From: Methylophaga sp.
GTDB lineage: Bacteria > Pseudomonadota > Gammaproteobacteria > Nitrosococcales > Methylophagaceae
Assembly (NCBI GenBank): GCA_026988435.1
Contig: JALSLH010000083.1
Span: 1 to 64,000, forward strand
Direction: 5' to 3'
DNA length: 64,000 nt
Positions 54,545-63,975 of the stretch are shown in pieces (position 1 is the first letter of the stretch; each line of letters opens with the position of its first letter). The position numbers were made by a program, and so were the translations under genes. The notes beneath the pieces are model-generated. The model was given only the letters and a program-made list of their open reading frames with translations. It was not told the DNA's origin and did no database searches.

Positions 54545-55027
54545 ATGACAATATCTGAACTATGTCATGTTTGTGGCATGAAGCCTAACGCAAGCATCCC
54601 ATCACTTGAATATCATAAAATGTATTTCCACTTTTGCTCTCAGCAATGTCGGGATACATTTATCGCTCACCCCAGTTTATATGCTGTTAAGGCAGAAAAA
54701 CAACAGAAACACATTCTAAAACGCAGAATTATGACCTTGGCTGCACCATTAGATGAAGACTCAAAGGAACTACTAAAAGCAAGTTTGGCTGAGATGATGG
54801 GAATCAAAGATGTAAGTATTGACGATGACAAAATTTCTATCAGTTATGACTTGCTACAAGTAACAAGACAGCAAATCGAAAATCGATTGGCTGAGATTGG
54901 AATAAAGCTAGGTAGCAATTGGATGGAACGTTTGCGGCGAGCTTGGGTTCATGACAGCGAAGAAAATGAATTAGATAACCTTGCGGCTCCTATACATTAT
55001 TATCATCGACCTTCACCAAAACAGTAG
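54545..55027 (+). CDS. TRASH/YHS-domain protein with a C-terminal HMA-like fold
   Basis: This protein has 160 residues and no signal. A metal-binding TRASH-type domain fills about 5-50, with cysteines CHVCGM and CSQQCRDTF. The second half (LDEDSKELLKASLAEMMGIK to IENRLAEIGIKL, about 75-120) has the strand-helix pattern of a heavy-metal-associated domain but lacks its CxxC. I infer a copper or silver binding protein or chaperone of the cytoplasm. It opens the copper block downstream of the CusR-type operator and is followed after 34 bases by the DUF411 gene. Confidence 0.7.
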   Translation: MTISELCHVCGMKPNASIPSLEYHKMYFHFCSQQCRDTFIAHPSLYAVKAEKQQKHILKRRIMTLAAPLDEDSKELLKASLAEMMGIKDVSIDDDKISISYDLLQVTRQQIENRLAEIGIKLGSNWMERLRRAWVHDSEENELDNLAAPIHYYHRPSPKQ

Positions 55028-55061
55028 CAAACAGAAAAACATTGCCAACTAAGGATAAAAA

Positions 55062-55595
55062 ATGACTAAACAAGAAAAATTTAAACTATCAAAACGAATT
55101 CAAGTATTGATTTTGGCTGGGATTATTATTATCAGCATGATTGGATTCAGCACATGGAGTAAGGCATCCAAAAACAATGTGGATGCAGCACTTTCGGGGA
55201 TAGAAACGGAGCAGGTTTTACCAGAGATTGTGGTTTATAAATCAGCTACTTGTACCTGCTGTCATAAATGGGTAACGCATCTTGAAAATGCAGGCTTTAC
55301 TGTGCAAGCTCATAACCGTGAGGATATGAACAGTGTTAAATCGTCACTCGGTGTAATACCTGGTTTAGCATCATGTCATACCGCCCTAGTTGATGGCTAT
55401 CTTATAGAAGGACATGTGCCTGCCAGTGATATTAAAAGGTTATTAGCAGAGAAGCCCAAAAATATTGTAGGTCTTACAGCACTAGGAATGCCACGGTTCT
55501 CACCTGGTATGCAAGCTGAAGGTCTCGCTCCCAAAGGATATGACGTATTAACGTTTGATGAAAATGGTAATACACACGTGTTTAGTCAATATTAA
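55062..55595 (+). CDS. DUF411 metal-binding protein, membrane-anchored or secreted
   Basis: This protein has 177 residues. A basic start and hydrophobic helix (about 13-30) direct it to the periplasm. The DUF411 pattern is clear: YKSATCTCCHKWVTHLENAG (thioredoxin-like strand and CxCC), VIPGLASCHTALVDGYLIEGHV, and GMPRFSPGM with two methionines. Members are linked to copper and silver tolerance by gene neighbourhood. It sits between the TRASH gene and the DUF2231 gene in an apparent operon. Confidence 0.9.
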   Translation: MTKQEKFKLSKRIQVLILAGIIIISMIGFSTWSKASKNNVDAALSGIETEQVLPEIVVYKSATCTCCHKWVTHLENAGFTVQAHNREDMNSVKSSLGVIPGLASCHTALVDGYLIEGHVPASDIKRLLAEKPKNIVGLTALGMPRFSPGMQAEGLAPKGYDVLTFDENGNTHVFSQY

Positions 55596-55619
55596 TTTAA
55601 CTCACCCAAAAAAGGAATA

Positions 55620-56312
55620 ATGATCATGCCAGAAATCATTCCAAATTATCATCCACTATTAGTGCATTTCACCATAGCGCTACTGAGCATATCAGTCGTA
55701 TTTTATGTGATTAGACTATTACTTCCTGTTAATCATCGCTGGCGGGAACAATGGTTGAATATGGCAAATTGGAGCTTGTGGACAGGCTGTTTGTTTGCGA
55801 TAGCCACCGTAATTGCTGGTTGGTTTGCCTACAACTCCGTGGCGCACGATACACCATCACATGCAGCGATGACCTTGCATAGAAATTGGGCAATACCCAC
55901 TGCGGTTTTATTCTTATTAATTGGCTTTTCAAGCATACGTTTGGCTATGACTAACAAACTGCCGGGCTTTAAATTTATATCCGTTTCTATTGTTGCAGCT
56001 ATTATGCTGATGGTAACAGGTTGGCTGGGTGCTGAGGCAGTGTATCGCTATGGATTAGGTGTAATGTCATTGCCTAAAGTTGAAGCCGGGGCAGACGGGC
56101 ACAATCATAGTCATGGAGCTGAATCCTCAGCAGATAGTAATTTAGACGGACATAATGACAGTCATGAAATGACCGCCCCTGGAATGATAGAAAAGCCGAT
56201 GGGTGAAGTAATGCAGTCTATTGAGGAGCATGGTAGCCATGCTCATGATGAAGTTGAGAATTTGTCTGTTCAAGCTATGCCTTCAGATGGCCACAATCAC
56301 ACCCATGAGTGA
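55620..56312 (+). CDS. DUF2231 membrane protein with a histidine-rich tail
   Basis: This protein has 230 residues. Four membrane helices (about 12-30, 50-70, 90-107, 117-138) follow the DUF2231 opening IIPNYHPLLVHFTIALLS. The last 80 residues are polar, with repeated metal-ligand clusters DGHNHSHG, DGHNDSHEM, EEHGSHAHDE and DGHNHTHE. I infer storage or sensing of copper or another soft metal at the membrane, with the tail on the periplasmic side if the N-terminus is inside; orientation is not established. Confidence 0.82.
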   Translation: MIMPEIIPNYHPLLVHFTIALLSISVVFYVIRLLLPVNHRWREQWLNMANWSLWTGCLFAIATVIAGWFAYNSVAHDTPSHAAMTLHRNWAIPTAVLFLLIGFSSIRLAMTNKLPGFKFISVSIVAAIMLMVTGWLGAEAVYRYGLGVMSLPKVEAGADGHNHSHGAESSADSNLDGHNDSHEMTAPGMIEKPMGEVMQSIEEHGSHAHDEVENLSVQAMPSDGHNHTHE

Positions 56313-56356
56313 TGCAATTTGCCATTTAATCGAAATGCATATTGAAGGAGAAAAAA

Positions 56357-58921
56357 ATGAAGACTGATCCCGTTTGTGGCATGAAAGTGGATGAAAATAG
56401 TGAGCTTACTACCCAATTTGAGGGTGAGACCTATTATTTTTGTAGCGAATCTTGTTTAAATAAATTTATCAGTTCGCCTCATGATTATTTATCTAAGGAC
56501 AAAGCAAGCGGCTGTGGTTGCAATCATGGTCAAGATAAAGTGATTCCAGTGACAGAAGAAAAAGCAGGCGGATGTTGTGGCGGAGAAAGTAATGATGATA
56601 AAAAAGTGTCCGAAGATGAGCAACATAGTTGCTGTGGTGGGCAAGAACAAAATACAGTTATTTTACCTATAGCAAAAGGTAGCAACGATGGCGAGGTAAT
56701 TTATACCTGTCCTATGCATCCTGAAGTGGAATCAACGGATCCTAATGCGCCCTGCCCTAAATGTGGAATGGCTTTAGAACCAAGAGATGTGCCACTTGCA
56801 ACGACAAAAACAGAATACACTTGCCCTATGCACCCAGAAATTGTGCAGGATCATCCAGGTAGTTGCCCTAAATGTGGTATGGCATTAGAGCCTCGGACCG
56901 TGGAGATCACTGAGGATAATAGTGAGTTGGACTTTATGACAAAGCGCTTTTGGTTTAGCGTTTTTCTCGCAGTCCCCGTTTTTCTCAGTGCTATGGCAGC
57001 AGAATTCTGGCCTGAGGTAATTAATAGCATTATTTCACCTGTTACACGTCAATGGATGGAGCTGATTTTATCTGCGCCTGTCGTTTGGTGGGCGGGCTGG
57101 GTGTTTTTTCAACGAGGCTGGCAGTCAATTGTGACACGAAATTTAAATATGTTTACCTTAATTGCAATTGGGGTCGGTATTGCTTGGGTTTATAGTTTTA
57201 TTGCTGTTATTGCACCAGGGATCTTCCCTGAAGCCATATTTAATGAATCTGGCATCGTACCTGTTTATTTTGAAGCAGCCGCAGTGATTACAGCACTTGT
57301 TTTACTCGGACAGGTAATGGAGTTACGTGCAAGAAGCCAAACTAACTCTGCTATAAAATTACTATTAGGGCTTGCTCCGAATACTGCTCGAATCATCCGA
57401 CAAGATGGTACAGAGGAAGATATTCCTCTGGAACACGTTCAAGTCGGTGATACTTTACGTGTGAGACCGGGTGAAAAAATCCCAGTAGATGGTGTCGTTA
57501 TCGAAGGCGAAAGCAATGTCGATGAATCAATGGTAACAGGAGAGCCTATTCCTGTTACAAAATCTACAGGAGAAAAACTCATTGGTGCAACCGTAAATGG
57601 TACGGGTAGCCTAGTCATGCGTACAGAAAAGGTGGGGGCTGATACGCTACTTTCTCAAATAGTGAAAATGGTGGCCGATGCCCAACGATCACGAGCACCC
57701 ATTCAAAAGTTAGTTGATGTGGTGGCGGGTTATTTTGTCCCAGTTGTTGTGATCGTTGCCATTATTACCTTTATTGTTTGGAGTATTTGGGGACCCGAAC
57801 CCGCATTAGCTTATGCCTTAATTAATGCGGTTGCTGTATTAATCATTGCATGTCCATGTGCTTTAGGTTTGGCAACACCGATGTCGATTATGGTAGGCAC
57901 AGGTAAAGGTGCCATGATGGGGGTATTAATAAAAAATGCGGAAGCATTAGAGATTTTGCAAAAAGTGGATACCTTGGTGGTGGATAAAACAGGTACATTA
58001 ACCGAAGGGAAACCTAAATTAGTGTCGGTTACCACCACAGCTAGTTTCAATGAAGATGAAAATTTACGCCTAGCAGCGAGTTTGGAGCGTTCAAGTGAGC
58101 ATCCATTAGCTGAGGCCATCGTAAGAGGCGGTGAAGAAAAAGGAATCAAGTTTACGCAGGCTGATGATTTTCAGTCTCTTACCGGCAAAGGTGTCACGGG
58201 AGTAGTTGAGGGCCATCAACTTGCATTAGGTAATATCAAATTGCTTGAAAGTCTCAATATTGATGTGGGCGAACTACCACAACAAGCTGACAAGCAACGT
58301 GCTGAAGGTCAAACCGTTATGTTATTTGCGATTGATGGTGTTGCCGCTGGGTTAATTGGCGTAGCAGATCCAATTAAAGACAGTACGCCAGAAGCGATAC
58401 GTGATCTTCATGCTGAAGGCATACGTGTAGTGATGTTGACTGGTGATAGTAGAAAAACTGCAGAAGCAGTGGCATCCAAACTGGATATTGATCAAGTTCA
58501 TGCTGAAGTATTACCCGAGCAAAAAGCAGAAGTTGTTAAGCAACTACAAGCAGACGGCAGAATTGTTGCTATGGCAGGAGATGGCATTAATGATGCGCCT
58601 GCCTTGGCTCAGGCCCATGTGGGCGTTGCTATGGGAACAGGTACTGATGTGGCTATGGAAAGTGCAGGTGTAACACTGGTTAAAGGTGATCTTCGCGGTA
58701 TTATTCGAGCGATTCGTTTAAGCCGAGCTACGATGAGAAATATTCACCAAAACCTGTTTTTTGCCTTCATCTATAACACAGCAGGTGTCCCCATCGCTGC
58801 TGGCGTATTGTATCCGATCTTTGGACTACTATTGTCACCCATGATTGCCGCGTTAGCGATGAGTTTTAGTTCTGTTTCTGTCATTTTAAATGCATTAAGG
58901 CTTAATAAGGTGAAGTTGTAG
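56357..58921 (+). CDS. copA: CopA-type Cu(I)-translocating P1B ATPase with YHS and metal-binding N-terminus
   Basis: This copper-exporting ATPase has 854 residues from ATG 56357, which has AAGGAG in front; a TTG five codons earlier is less likely. The N-terminus has a YHS domain (about 3-45, [14 protein letters not shown]), a cysteine-rich linker (GCGCNHG, GCCGG, SCCGG) and two heavy-metal-binding repeats YTCPMHPE...[10 protein letters not shown] (about 118-185) in place of the usual HMA domains. The core has CPC in [30 protein letters not shown] and [13 protein letters not shown]. It ends the copper operon. Confidence 0.96.
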   Translation: MKTDPVCGMKVDENSELTTQFEGETYYFCSESCLNKFISSPHDYLSKDKASGCGCNHGQDKVIPVTEEKAGGCCGGESNDDKKVSEDEQHSCCGGQEQNTVILPIAKGSNDGEVIYTCPMHPEVESTDPNAPCPKCGMALEPRDVPLATTKTEYTCPMHPEIVQDHPGSCPKCGMALEPRTVEITEDNSELDFMTKRFWFSVFLAVPVFLSAMAAEFWPEVINSIISPVTRQWMELILSAPVVWWAGWVFFQRGWQSIVTRNLNMFTLIAIGVGIAWVYSFIAVIAPGIFPEAIFNESGIVPVYFEAAAVITALVLLGQVMELRARSQTNSAIKLLLGLAPNTARIIRQDGTEEDIPLEHVQVGDTLRVRPGEKIPVDGVVIEGESNVDESMVTGEPIPVTKSTGEKLIGATVNGTGSLVMRTEKVGADTLLSQIVKMVADAQRSRAPIQKLVDVVAGYFVPVVVIVAIITFIVWSIWGPEPALAYALINAVAVLIIACPCALGLATPMSIMVGTGKGAMMGVLIKNAEALEILQKVDTLVVDKTGTLTEGKPKLVSVTTTASFNEDENLRLAASLERSSEHPLAEAIVRGGEEKGIKFTQADDFQSLTGKGVTGVVEGHQLALGNIKLLESLNIDVGELPQQADKQRAEGQTVMLFAIDGVAAGLIGVADPIKDSTPEAIRDLHAEGIRVVMLTGDSRKTAEAVASKLDIDQVHAEVLPEQKAEVVKQLQADGRIVAMAGDGINDAPALAQAHVGVAMGTGTDVAMESAGVTLVKGDLRGIIRAIRLSRATMRNIHQNLFFAFIYNTAGVPIAAGVLYPIFGLLLSPMIAALAMSFSSVSVILNALRLNKVKL

Positions 58922-59029
58922 TTTTTATCATGAAAAATCATCAACAACATAATGCTACTTACTCTGGCTACAGCTAAGATCCTGATGGCCACATTCAAAT
59001 GCATTATGTAAGCATCTCTTAATCGACTC

Positions 59030-59827
59030 TTACTCAAGCACGAATCGAGAATTTATAGCTTGCAAGGGTCTATTGTTAGACTCATGAAGCACATTAGAGA
59101 AGCCATCTATTTGTTTAGTGGAAACAGTTACAGCATCTTTCATTACTAACCAGCGGACACCTTCAGAACATGGAGGTGTCGTTAAAGAGCCGTTAAACCG
59201 ATAATGGTCCGTATTTTTTGGCAGAATAGCCTTTAAGTTAATCATTTCAGTTAATTCGTATTTTTCTCCTGATTTTGTAGGCATAACAGACCAAATTTGT
59301 TTAAGCGTCTTATTAGGTGATGCATCGGATCTTATTGTTTTTCGGTGTGTTTTATCCAGCTCTACTTTTAGACCCTGATTAGGGATCCCTTTTTGATACA
59401 TAACAGCAACTACGGCTAGGTCTCCACCTTCATTTGCATGGACAAAATGGGCTTCTAATGGGTATGACTGGCCATTAATGTGATTCTCACTAGGTGCGTG
59501 AAAGTGAACCTGAAGTAAATTAAATATCTGCTTATCTACTTCAATACTGCTACCTTTTGTATAATTAAGCTGAATTGTGTGACCATTATTGATAATTTCA
59601 TTAGCCCCTTGTAGGTAATCAAATTTTATAGGTTCTAAATCCGCTTCAATAAAGCCTGTTAAGTTTATTGGTGATTGGTTTTTACCCGAACATGCAAAAT
59701 TATCAGCACTTAACGCTGCCCAGTTTTTAGGTCCAACATCACCAGAGTATCCCCAATGAGATCCTACATCAGCATAAACACTAATCGTTACGGTCAACAA
59801 ACCAGAAAATAAAATTGCCTTTTTCAT
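59030..59827 (-). CDS. Periplasmic alpha-class carbonic anhydrase
   Basis: This enzyme has 265 residues. It interconverts CO2 and bicarbonate outside the cytoplasm. The signal peptide covers about 1-19 (VYA-DVG). Zinc ligands are His108 and His110 (VHFHAPSEN) and His127 (EAHFVH). The SHWGYSGDVGPKNW, NQSPINL, SLTTPPCSEGVRW segments are typical, and Cys46 with the CSEG cysteine probably form the usual disulfide. I use ATG 59825-59827 with TAGGAG upstream. It is divergent from nhaR, with 124 bases between. Confidence 0.95.
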   Translation of the reverse strand: MKKAILFSGLLTVTISVYADVGSHWGYSGDVGPKNWAALSADNFACSGKNQSPINLTGFIEADLEPIKFDYLQGANEIINNGHTIQLNYTKGSSIEVDKQIFNLLQVHFHAPSENHINGQSYPLEAHFVHANEGGDLAVVAVMYQKGIPNQGLKVELDKTHRKTIRSDASPNKTLKQIWSVMPTKSGEKYELTEMINLKAILPKNTDHYRFNGSLTTPPCSEGVRWLVMKDAVTVSTKQIDGFSNVLHESNNRPLQAINSRFVLE

Positions 59828-59951
59828 ATACAAACTCCTAGAATAACTGTTAATAGTTCACAGTTATCTATAATAAATCAATAAATATGGTAGGAAAAGT
59901 CGAATATTGCTGATACACTCATCGTAAAACGCGAGCAATAGACAGGGAGCT

Positions 59952-60851
59952 ATGATTAATTATAAACACCTACATTATTTTTGGATGGTGGCAAAAGAAG
60001 GCAGTATAGCCCGTGCTAGCGAACGATTACATATAACGCCCCAAACAATTAGTGGTCAAATTACGCTGTTAGAGGCTTATTTCGATGAAGACCTTTTTAA
60101 AAAGGCTGGTCGGAATATAGAATTGACGGAGACAGGTCGGTTAGTATTAAATTTTGCAGACGAAATATTCTCCCTGGGTGGTGAATTAGAACAAATAATG
60201 CATCATTTACCCAATTTTAGACCTAAGCAATTTAGAGTTGGGGTGGTGGATGTGGTGCCTAAATCTATCGCTCATCGTATATTATTGCCTGCACTACAAA
60301 TGCCAGATGCGGTTCGGATGATCTGCCGCGAAGCTGATCTTGACACCTTGCTTGCGGAATTATCAGTTCATCGTTTAGATTTAGTCTTAGCTGATCGCCC
60401 TATACCCTCAACTGTTAGTACCCGTGGTTTTAGCCATAAACTAGGAGAATGTTCTGTTAGTTTCTTCGCAACTGAGAAGTTGCAACAACAATTAACAGGA
60501 GACTTTCCTGCAAGCCTAAATGGTGCTCCATTGTTATTACCCAGTAGTGGAAATCAGCTACGGGCAAGTATTGATCAATGGTTTGATACTAATCGTATTC
60601 ATCCTCGAATAGTTGCTGAATTTGATGACAGTGCACTAATGAAAGCATTTGGACAAAATGGTGCGGGAATATTTTTGGCGCCATCGGCCATTAAAAATGA
60701 GGTAATGAAACAATATGGTGTTAAACATATTGGTCAAGCCCTTGAAATAAAAGAATCATTTTATGCTATTTCTGTTGAGCGTAAGATCGTCAATCCTATT
60801 ACTTCTGCCGTGATAGAAGCGGCTAATAACTCTCTCTTCTCTAAGGAGTAA
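59952..60851 (+). CDS. nhaR: NhaR, LysR-type activator of nhaA
   Basis: This regulator has 299 residues. The N-terminal winged helix (YKHLHYFWMVAKEGSIARASE, LHITPQTISGQITLLE) is closer to NhaR than to general LysR members, and the effector domain includes GVVDVVPKSIAHRIL. NhaR activates nhaA in response to sodium. It precedes nhaA by 7 bases on the same strand, which confirms the assignment. Confidence 0.93.
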   Translation: MINYKHLHYFWMVAKEGSIARASERLHITPQTISGQITLLEAYFDEDLFKKAGRNIELTETGRLVLNFADEIFSLGGELEQIMHHLPNFRPKQFRVGVVDVVPKSIAHRILLPALQMPDAVRMICREADLDTLLAELSVHRLDLVLADRPIPSTVSTRGFSHKLGECSVSFFATEKLQQQLTGDFPASLNGAPLLLPSSGNQLRASIDQWFDTNRIHPRIVAEFDDSALMKAFGQNGAGIFLAPSAIKNEVMKQYGVKHIGQALEIKESFYAISVERKIVNPITSAVIEAANNSLFSKE

Positions 60852-60858
60852 CAATCAT

Positions 60859-62229
60859 ATGATCCAACAATCAAATCCCGATATGAAAAAGGGTGTATAC
60901 ATTGCTCCTTGGGAAAAAAGTTTTGAAAAAATACTAAGTCCTTTTGAGGAATTTATCCATCGTCAAACTACCAGTGGATTACTGCTTATGGGTACGGCCG
61001 TACTAGCCTTAGTATTAGCTAATGGTCCGCTGGCTGAAACCTATTTACATATCCTTCACACGCCTCTTTTAGTAGGAGCCGGTAGTTGGTCAATAGAAAT
61101 GAGCTTACATCATTGGATTAATGATGCCCTTATGGCTCTATTTTTCTTTGTTGTGGGTTTAGAATTAAAACGCGAAATATTAGTGGGTGAATTAGCAAAG
61201 TTACGGAATGCGATTTTACCTATCGCTGCTGCTGTAGGAGGAATGGTTGTACCTGCTTTAATCTATTTTACCATAAATCCTGAAGGCGATGCAGCCAGAG
61301 GTTGGGGCATACCCATGGCGACCGATATTGCATTTGCCATTGGTGCATTGGCATTATTAGCTAGTCGAGTTCCTAAAGCTTTAATTACCTTTTTGGTAGC
61401 ACTTGCTATTGTTGATGACTTAGGGGCAGTGCTAGTGATTGCATTGTTCTATACCGAGACTATTGCTATTGCACCGTTGGTGGTCGCAGGAGGACTATTC
61501 ATGCTGCTAATTGCGATTAATATGTTTGGTATCCGTAAAACTTTACCGTATTTTATTGTTGCACTAGGGCTTTGGTATGCATTGTTATTATCAGGAATAC
61601 ATCCAACCTTAGCAGGAATTTTAGGGGCAATGTCAGTACCTGCGATGCCAAAATATGATCCTGAGCGTTTTAGTATTCATGTAAAAAAACTAATGAAACG
61701 ATTCGATAATAGTTATCAAGCAGGTGAAAATATTATGACAAATAGTGAGTTAAGCTCTGTCGTACATAAATTAGAACATAGTGTTGATAGTGTGGGCGTT
61801 CCACTTAAGCGTTTAGAAGATGCCTGGCATATACCGGTAGCGTATCTTATTATTCCAATTTTTGCATTAGCGAATGCGGGCATTCCAATGTCATTTGGGT
61901 CATTAGGAGAATCATTGACTCACCCTGTACTGCTAGGCGTGTCATTTGGATTGATCCTAGGAAAATTTATTGGCATAACAGGTGCGAGCTGGTTAGTGCT
62001 TAAATTAGGCATTGCTGAACTACCAAAAGATACACGTTTTACTCAGATTGCTGGAGTATCGTTATTAGCAGGGATCGGGTTCACCATGTCTATCTTTGTT
62101 GCTCAGCTTGGCTTTAGTCATAACGAAGAATTATTACTTATGGCTAAAACGGGGATCCTATCAGCATCACTATTGGCAGGTGTAGCCGGATATATTTGGT
62201 TATATTTGGTCAGTGATTCAAATAAATAA
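60859..62229 (+). CDS. nhaA: NhaA Na+/H+ antiporter
   Basis: This inner-membrane antiporter, 456 residues with twelve helices, exports sodium in exchange for two protons and serves pH and salt homeostasis. The transport site aspartates are Asp186 and Asp187 in ALAIVDDLGAVLV. Other motifs are FFVVGLELKREI and MATDIAFAIGALALL. An inserted cytoplasmic loop of about 60 residues (MPKYDPERFSIHVKKLMKRF to SVGVPLKRLED) lengthens it beyond the Escherichia coli protein. It lies 7 bases after nhaR. Confidence 0.97.
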   Translation: MIQQSNPDMKKGVYIAPWEKSFEKILSPFEEFIHRQTTSGLLLMGTAVLALVLANGPLAETYLHILHTPLLVGAGSWSIEMSLHHWINDALMALFFFVVGLELKREILVGELAKLRNAILPIAAAVGGMVVPALIYFTINPEGDAARGWGIPMATDIAFAIGALALLASRVPKALITFLVALAIVDDLGAVLVIALFYTETIAIAPLVVAGGLFMLLIAINMFGIRKTLPYFIVALGLWYALLLSGIHPTLAGILGAMSVPAMPKYDPERFSIHVKKLMKRFDNSYQAGENIMTNSELSSVVHKLEHSVDSVGVPLKRLEDAWHIPVAYLIIPIFALANAGIPMSFGSLGESLTHPVLLGVSFGLILGKFIGITGASWLVLKLGIAELPKDTRFTQIAGVSLLAGIGFTMSIFVAQLGFSHNEELLLMAKTGILSASLLAGVAGYIWLYLVSDSNK

Positions 62230-62324
62230 TTAAAAAATCGAAGTTCGATGAAATTCCCTTCAAAAAGTATAGTCAACTATCTAACTCATTTGAATTATAA
62301 AAGTGGTTGTGCAATACTTTAGTT

Positions 62325-62636
62325 ATGAAGTCACCTTTCCTTATTTTATTTATCATATTTAACTTGCTGGCCATTAATTTGGTTTCGGCTAGTGCGATGT
62401 ATGATGAGGAAATGGCAGAATCTCATTTAATTCAACTACAAGAAGAAGGTGATTTAAGTAGTTGTATTGATGAGTCTGTTTGTGATCATTTCTGTCACAT
62501 CTCATCTCATATGATTGGTATGATAAGCCAAACTGTTCATGACACATCTGTGGATAGTCATAACCTTTATACTGCTATTTCTGAGCAAGTTTTACCATAT
62601 ACTTTTTCCCCACCATCTCACCCACCAAAAGCCTGA
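62325..62636 (+). CDS. Small secreted Cys/His protein ahead of an RND outer-membrane factor
   Basis: This protein has 103 residues from ATG 62325; a TTG six codons earlier is not used. The signal peptide covers about 1-22 (SASA-MYD). The mature part has CIDESVCDHFCHISSHMIGM, a cysteine- and histidine-rich metal-ligand pattern, and ends PPSHPPKA. Small proteins of this kind precede czcC in several metal-resistance loci; I infer a periplasmic metal-binding or regulatory accessory (CzcI-like) but sequence similarity is not certain. Confidence 0.65.
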   Translation: MKSPFLILFIIFNLLAINLVSASAMYDEEMAESHLIQLQEEGDLSSCIDESVCDHFCHISSHMIGMISQTVHDTSVDSHNLYTAISEQVLPYTFSPPSHPPKA

Positions 62637-62712
62637 TTTAATATCCAGAAAACGATTTGTTGTGACAGCATCACAATGAATTTTTGTTTTTATTTTTAAT
62701 CAGGAAATTCAC

Positions 62713-63975
62713 ATGAAAAATTTATATCCTCGGCAGTGTGCTGTGCGAGTAGTAGTGCTAACGTTAGCATTAGCATTTAATAGTGCGTCTAAGGCTGAAA
62801 CTGTATTAGATATTGCACCATTGGCGGTATCAGACTTTGTTAAAAATAGTCTAAATCAACAACCTCGCTTACTTGCTGCACAGGCAGATATTGCAGCTTC
62901 TTCTGCTAATTTACAGGCTGCAAAGCAGGCAATTTATAATCCTGAATTAGAGTTGGCATATGAAAATTCAAGTGCTAATACTAAAACAATAGGGATCAGT
63001 CAAACCTTAGATTGGGGTGACCAGCAGGGTAGTCGAACGGATCTTGCTGTGGCTGAGTTAAGTGTAATAAAGACCAATTACACGATAGCCGTACAAAATT
63101 TTGCTACTAGTCTTTTAACAGGATTAGCACAAAATCAAACGGCTAAACAGCTTGAGCAGTTGAGTGCAGAAGCGCTTAACTTAATGCAACAATTTAAACG
63201 TATTGCAGAACAACGTCACCAAGCAGGAGATTTAAATCAAGTTGATCTAAATCTTGCTCAGTTAGCATACAGTCAAGCATTAATGGAACATGCTAGTTCA
63301 TTATCACGGGTGACAGAAGTACATGAACAATTACGATCAATTGTAGGCATGCTTCCAGAACAATTGCCAGTTTTACCGGAGCAGTTATCTGAACCACTTT
63401 TGCAAGATAATCTAGATTCATTTTTGATGGAATTACCTGCTATTCGTTCCAAAATGGCCGAGGTTCAGGCAAATCGACAACAAATTGCATTACGAAAAAG
63501 CCAACAGGCTTGGAATCCCACTATTGGTGTAACAGCGGGTACAGAAGGAAGTGATAATTTAATTGGATTAAATCTTAGTATTCCGCTTAATGTTCGTAAT
63601 AACTTTAGTGCAGAAGTAGATGTTGCCTATCAACAGTTGATTGCCAGCGAGCAACGAGCACAACAGGATTATCGAAATATTCGAGCGAATATAGCGGCGA
63701 CAACGGTGCGTTATCAAAATTTACTAAGTGCTTGGGATAGCTGGCGACAAAATAGCCGGGATAGTGTTAGTCAGCAACTTATCCTGATCAATCAACTTTG
63801 GCAGGCGGGAGACATTAGTGCTTCTGATTACTTGTTACAAGTTAAACAAGCTCTTGAAATACAAGCAACAGGATTTGAGCTGAGAAATGAACTTTGGCAA
63901 ACCGCTTTTGAGTGGATGAGACTGACAGCTAGTGTGGATAAATGGCTGAATATCAATTTACAGGAAATTAATTAA
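62713..63975 (+). CDS. CzcC-like outer-membrane factor (TolC family)
   Basis: This protein has 420 residues. The signal peptide covers about 1-28 (SKA-ETV). The OEP-type pattern shows NLQAAKQAIYNPELELAYEN, QTLDWGDQQGSRTDLAVAEL and repeated long helices. It is more like the CzcC group than the CusC-like gene at 45894, from which it differs strongly. It abuts the start of the next gene. I infer the outer duct of a second RND pump, probably for divalent zinc, cobalt or cadmium, that continues outside the window. Confidence 0.85.
   Translation: MKNLYPRQCAVRVVVLTLALAFNSASKAETVLDIAPLAVSDFVKNSLNQQPRLLAAQADIAASSANLQAAKQAIYNPELELAYENSSANTKTIGISQTLDWGDQQGSRTDLAVAELSVIKTNYTIAVQNFATSLLTGLAQNQTAKQLEQLSAEALNLMQQFKRIAEQRHQAGDLNQVDLNLAQLAYSQALMEHASSLSRVTEVHEQLRSIVGMLPEQLPVLPEQLSEPLLQDNLDSFLMELPAIRSKMAEVQANRQQIALRKSQQAWNPTIGVTAGTEGSDNLIGLNLSIPLNVRNNFSAEVDVAYQQLIASEQRAQQDYRNIRANIAATTVRYQNLLSAWDSWRQNSRDSVSQQLILINQLWQAGDISASDYLLQVKQALEIQATGFELRNELWQTAFEWMRLTASVDKWLNINLQEIN

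Noticed and set aside
58922-59029. Possible 15-codon peptide MKNHQQHNATYSGYS after copA
   Set aside because: It is too short, has no clear ribosome binding site and no conservation can be judged.
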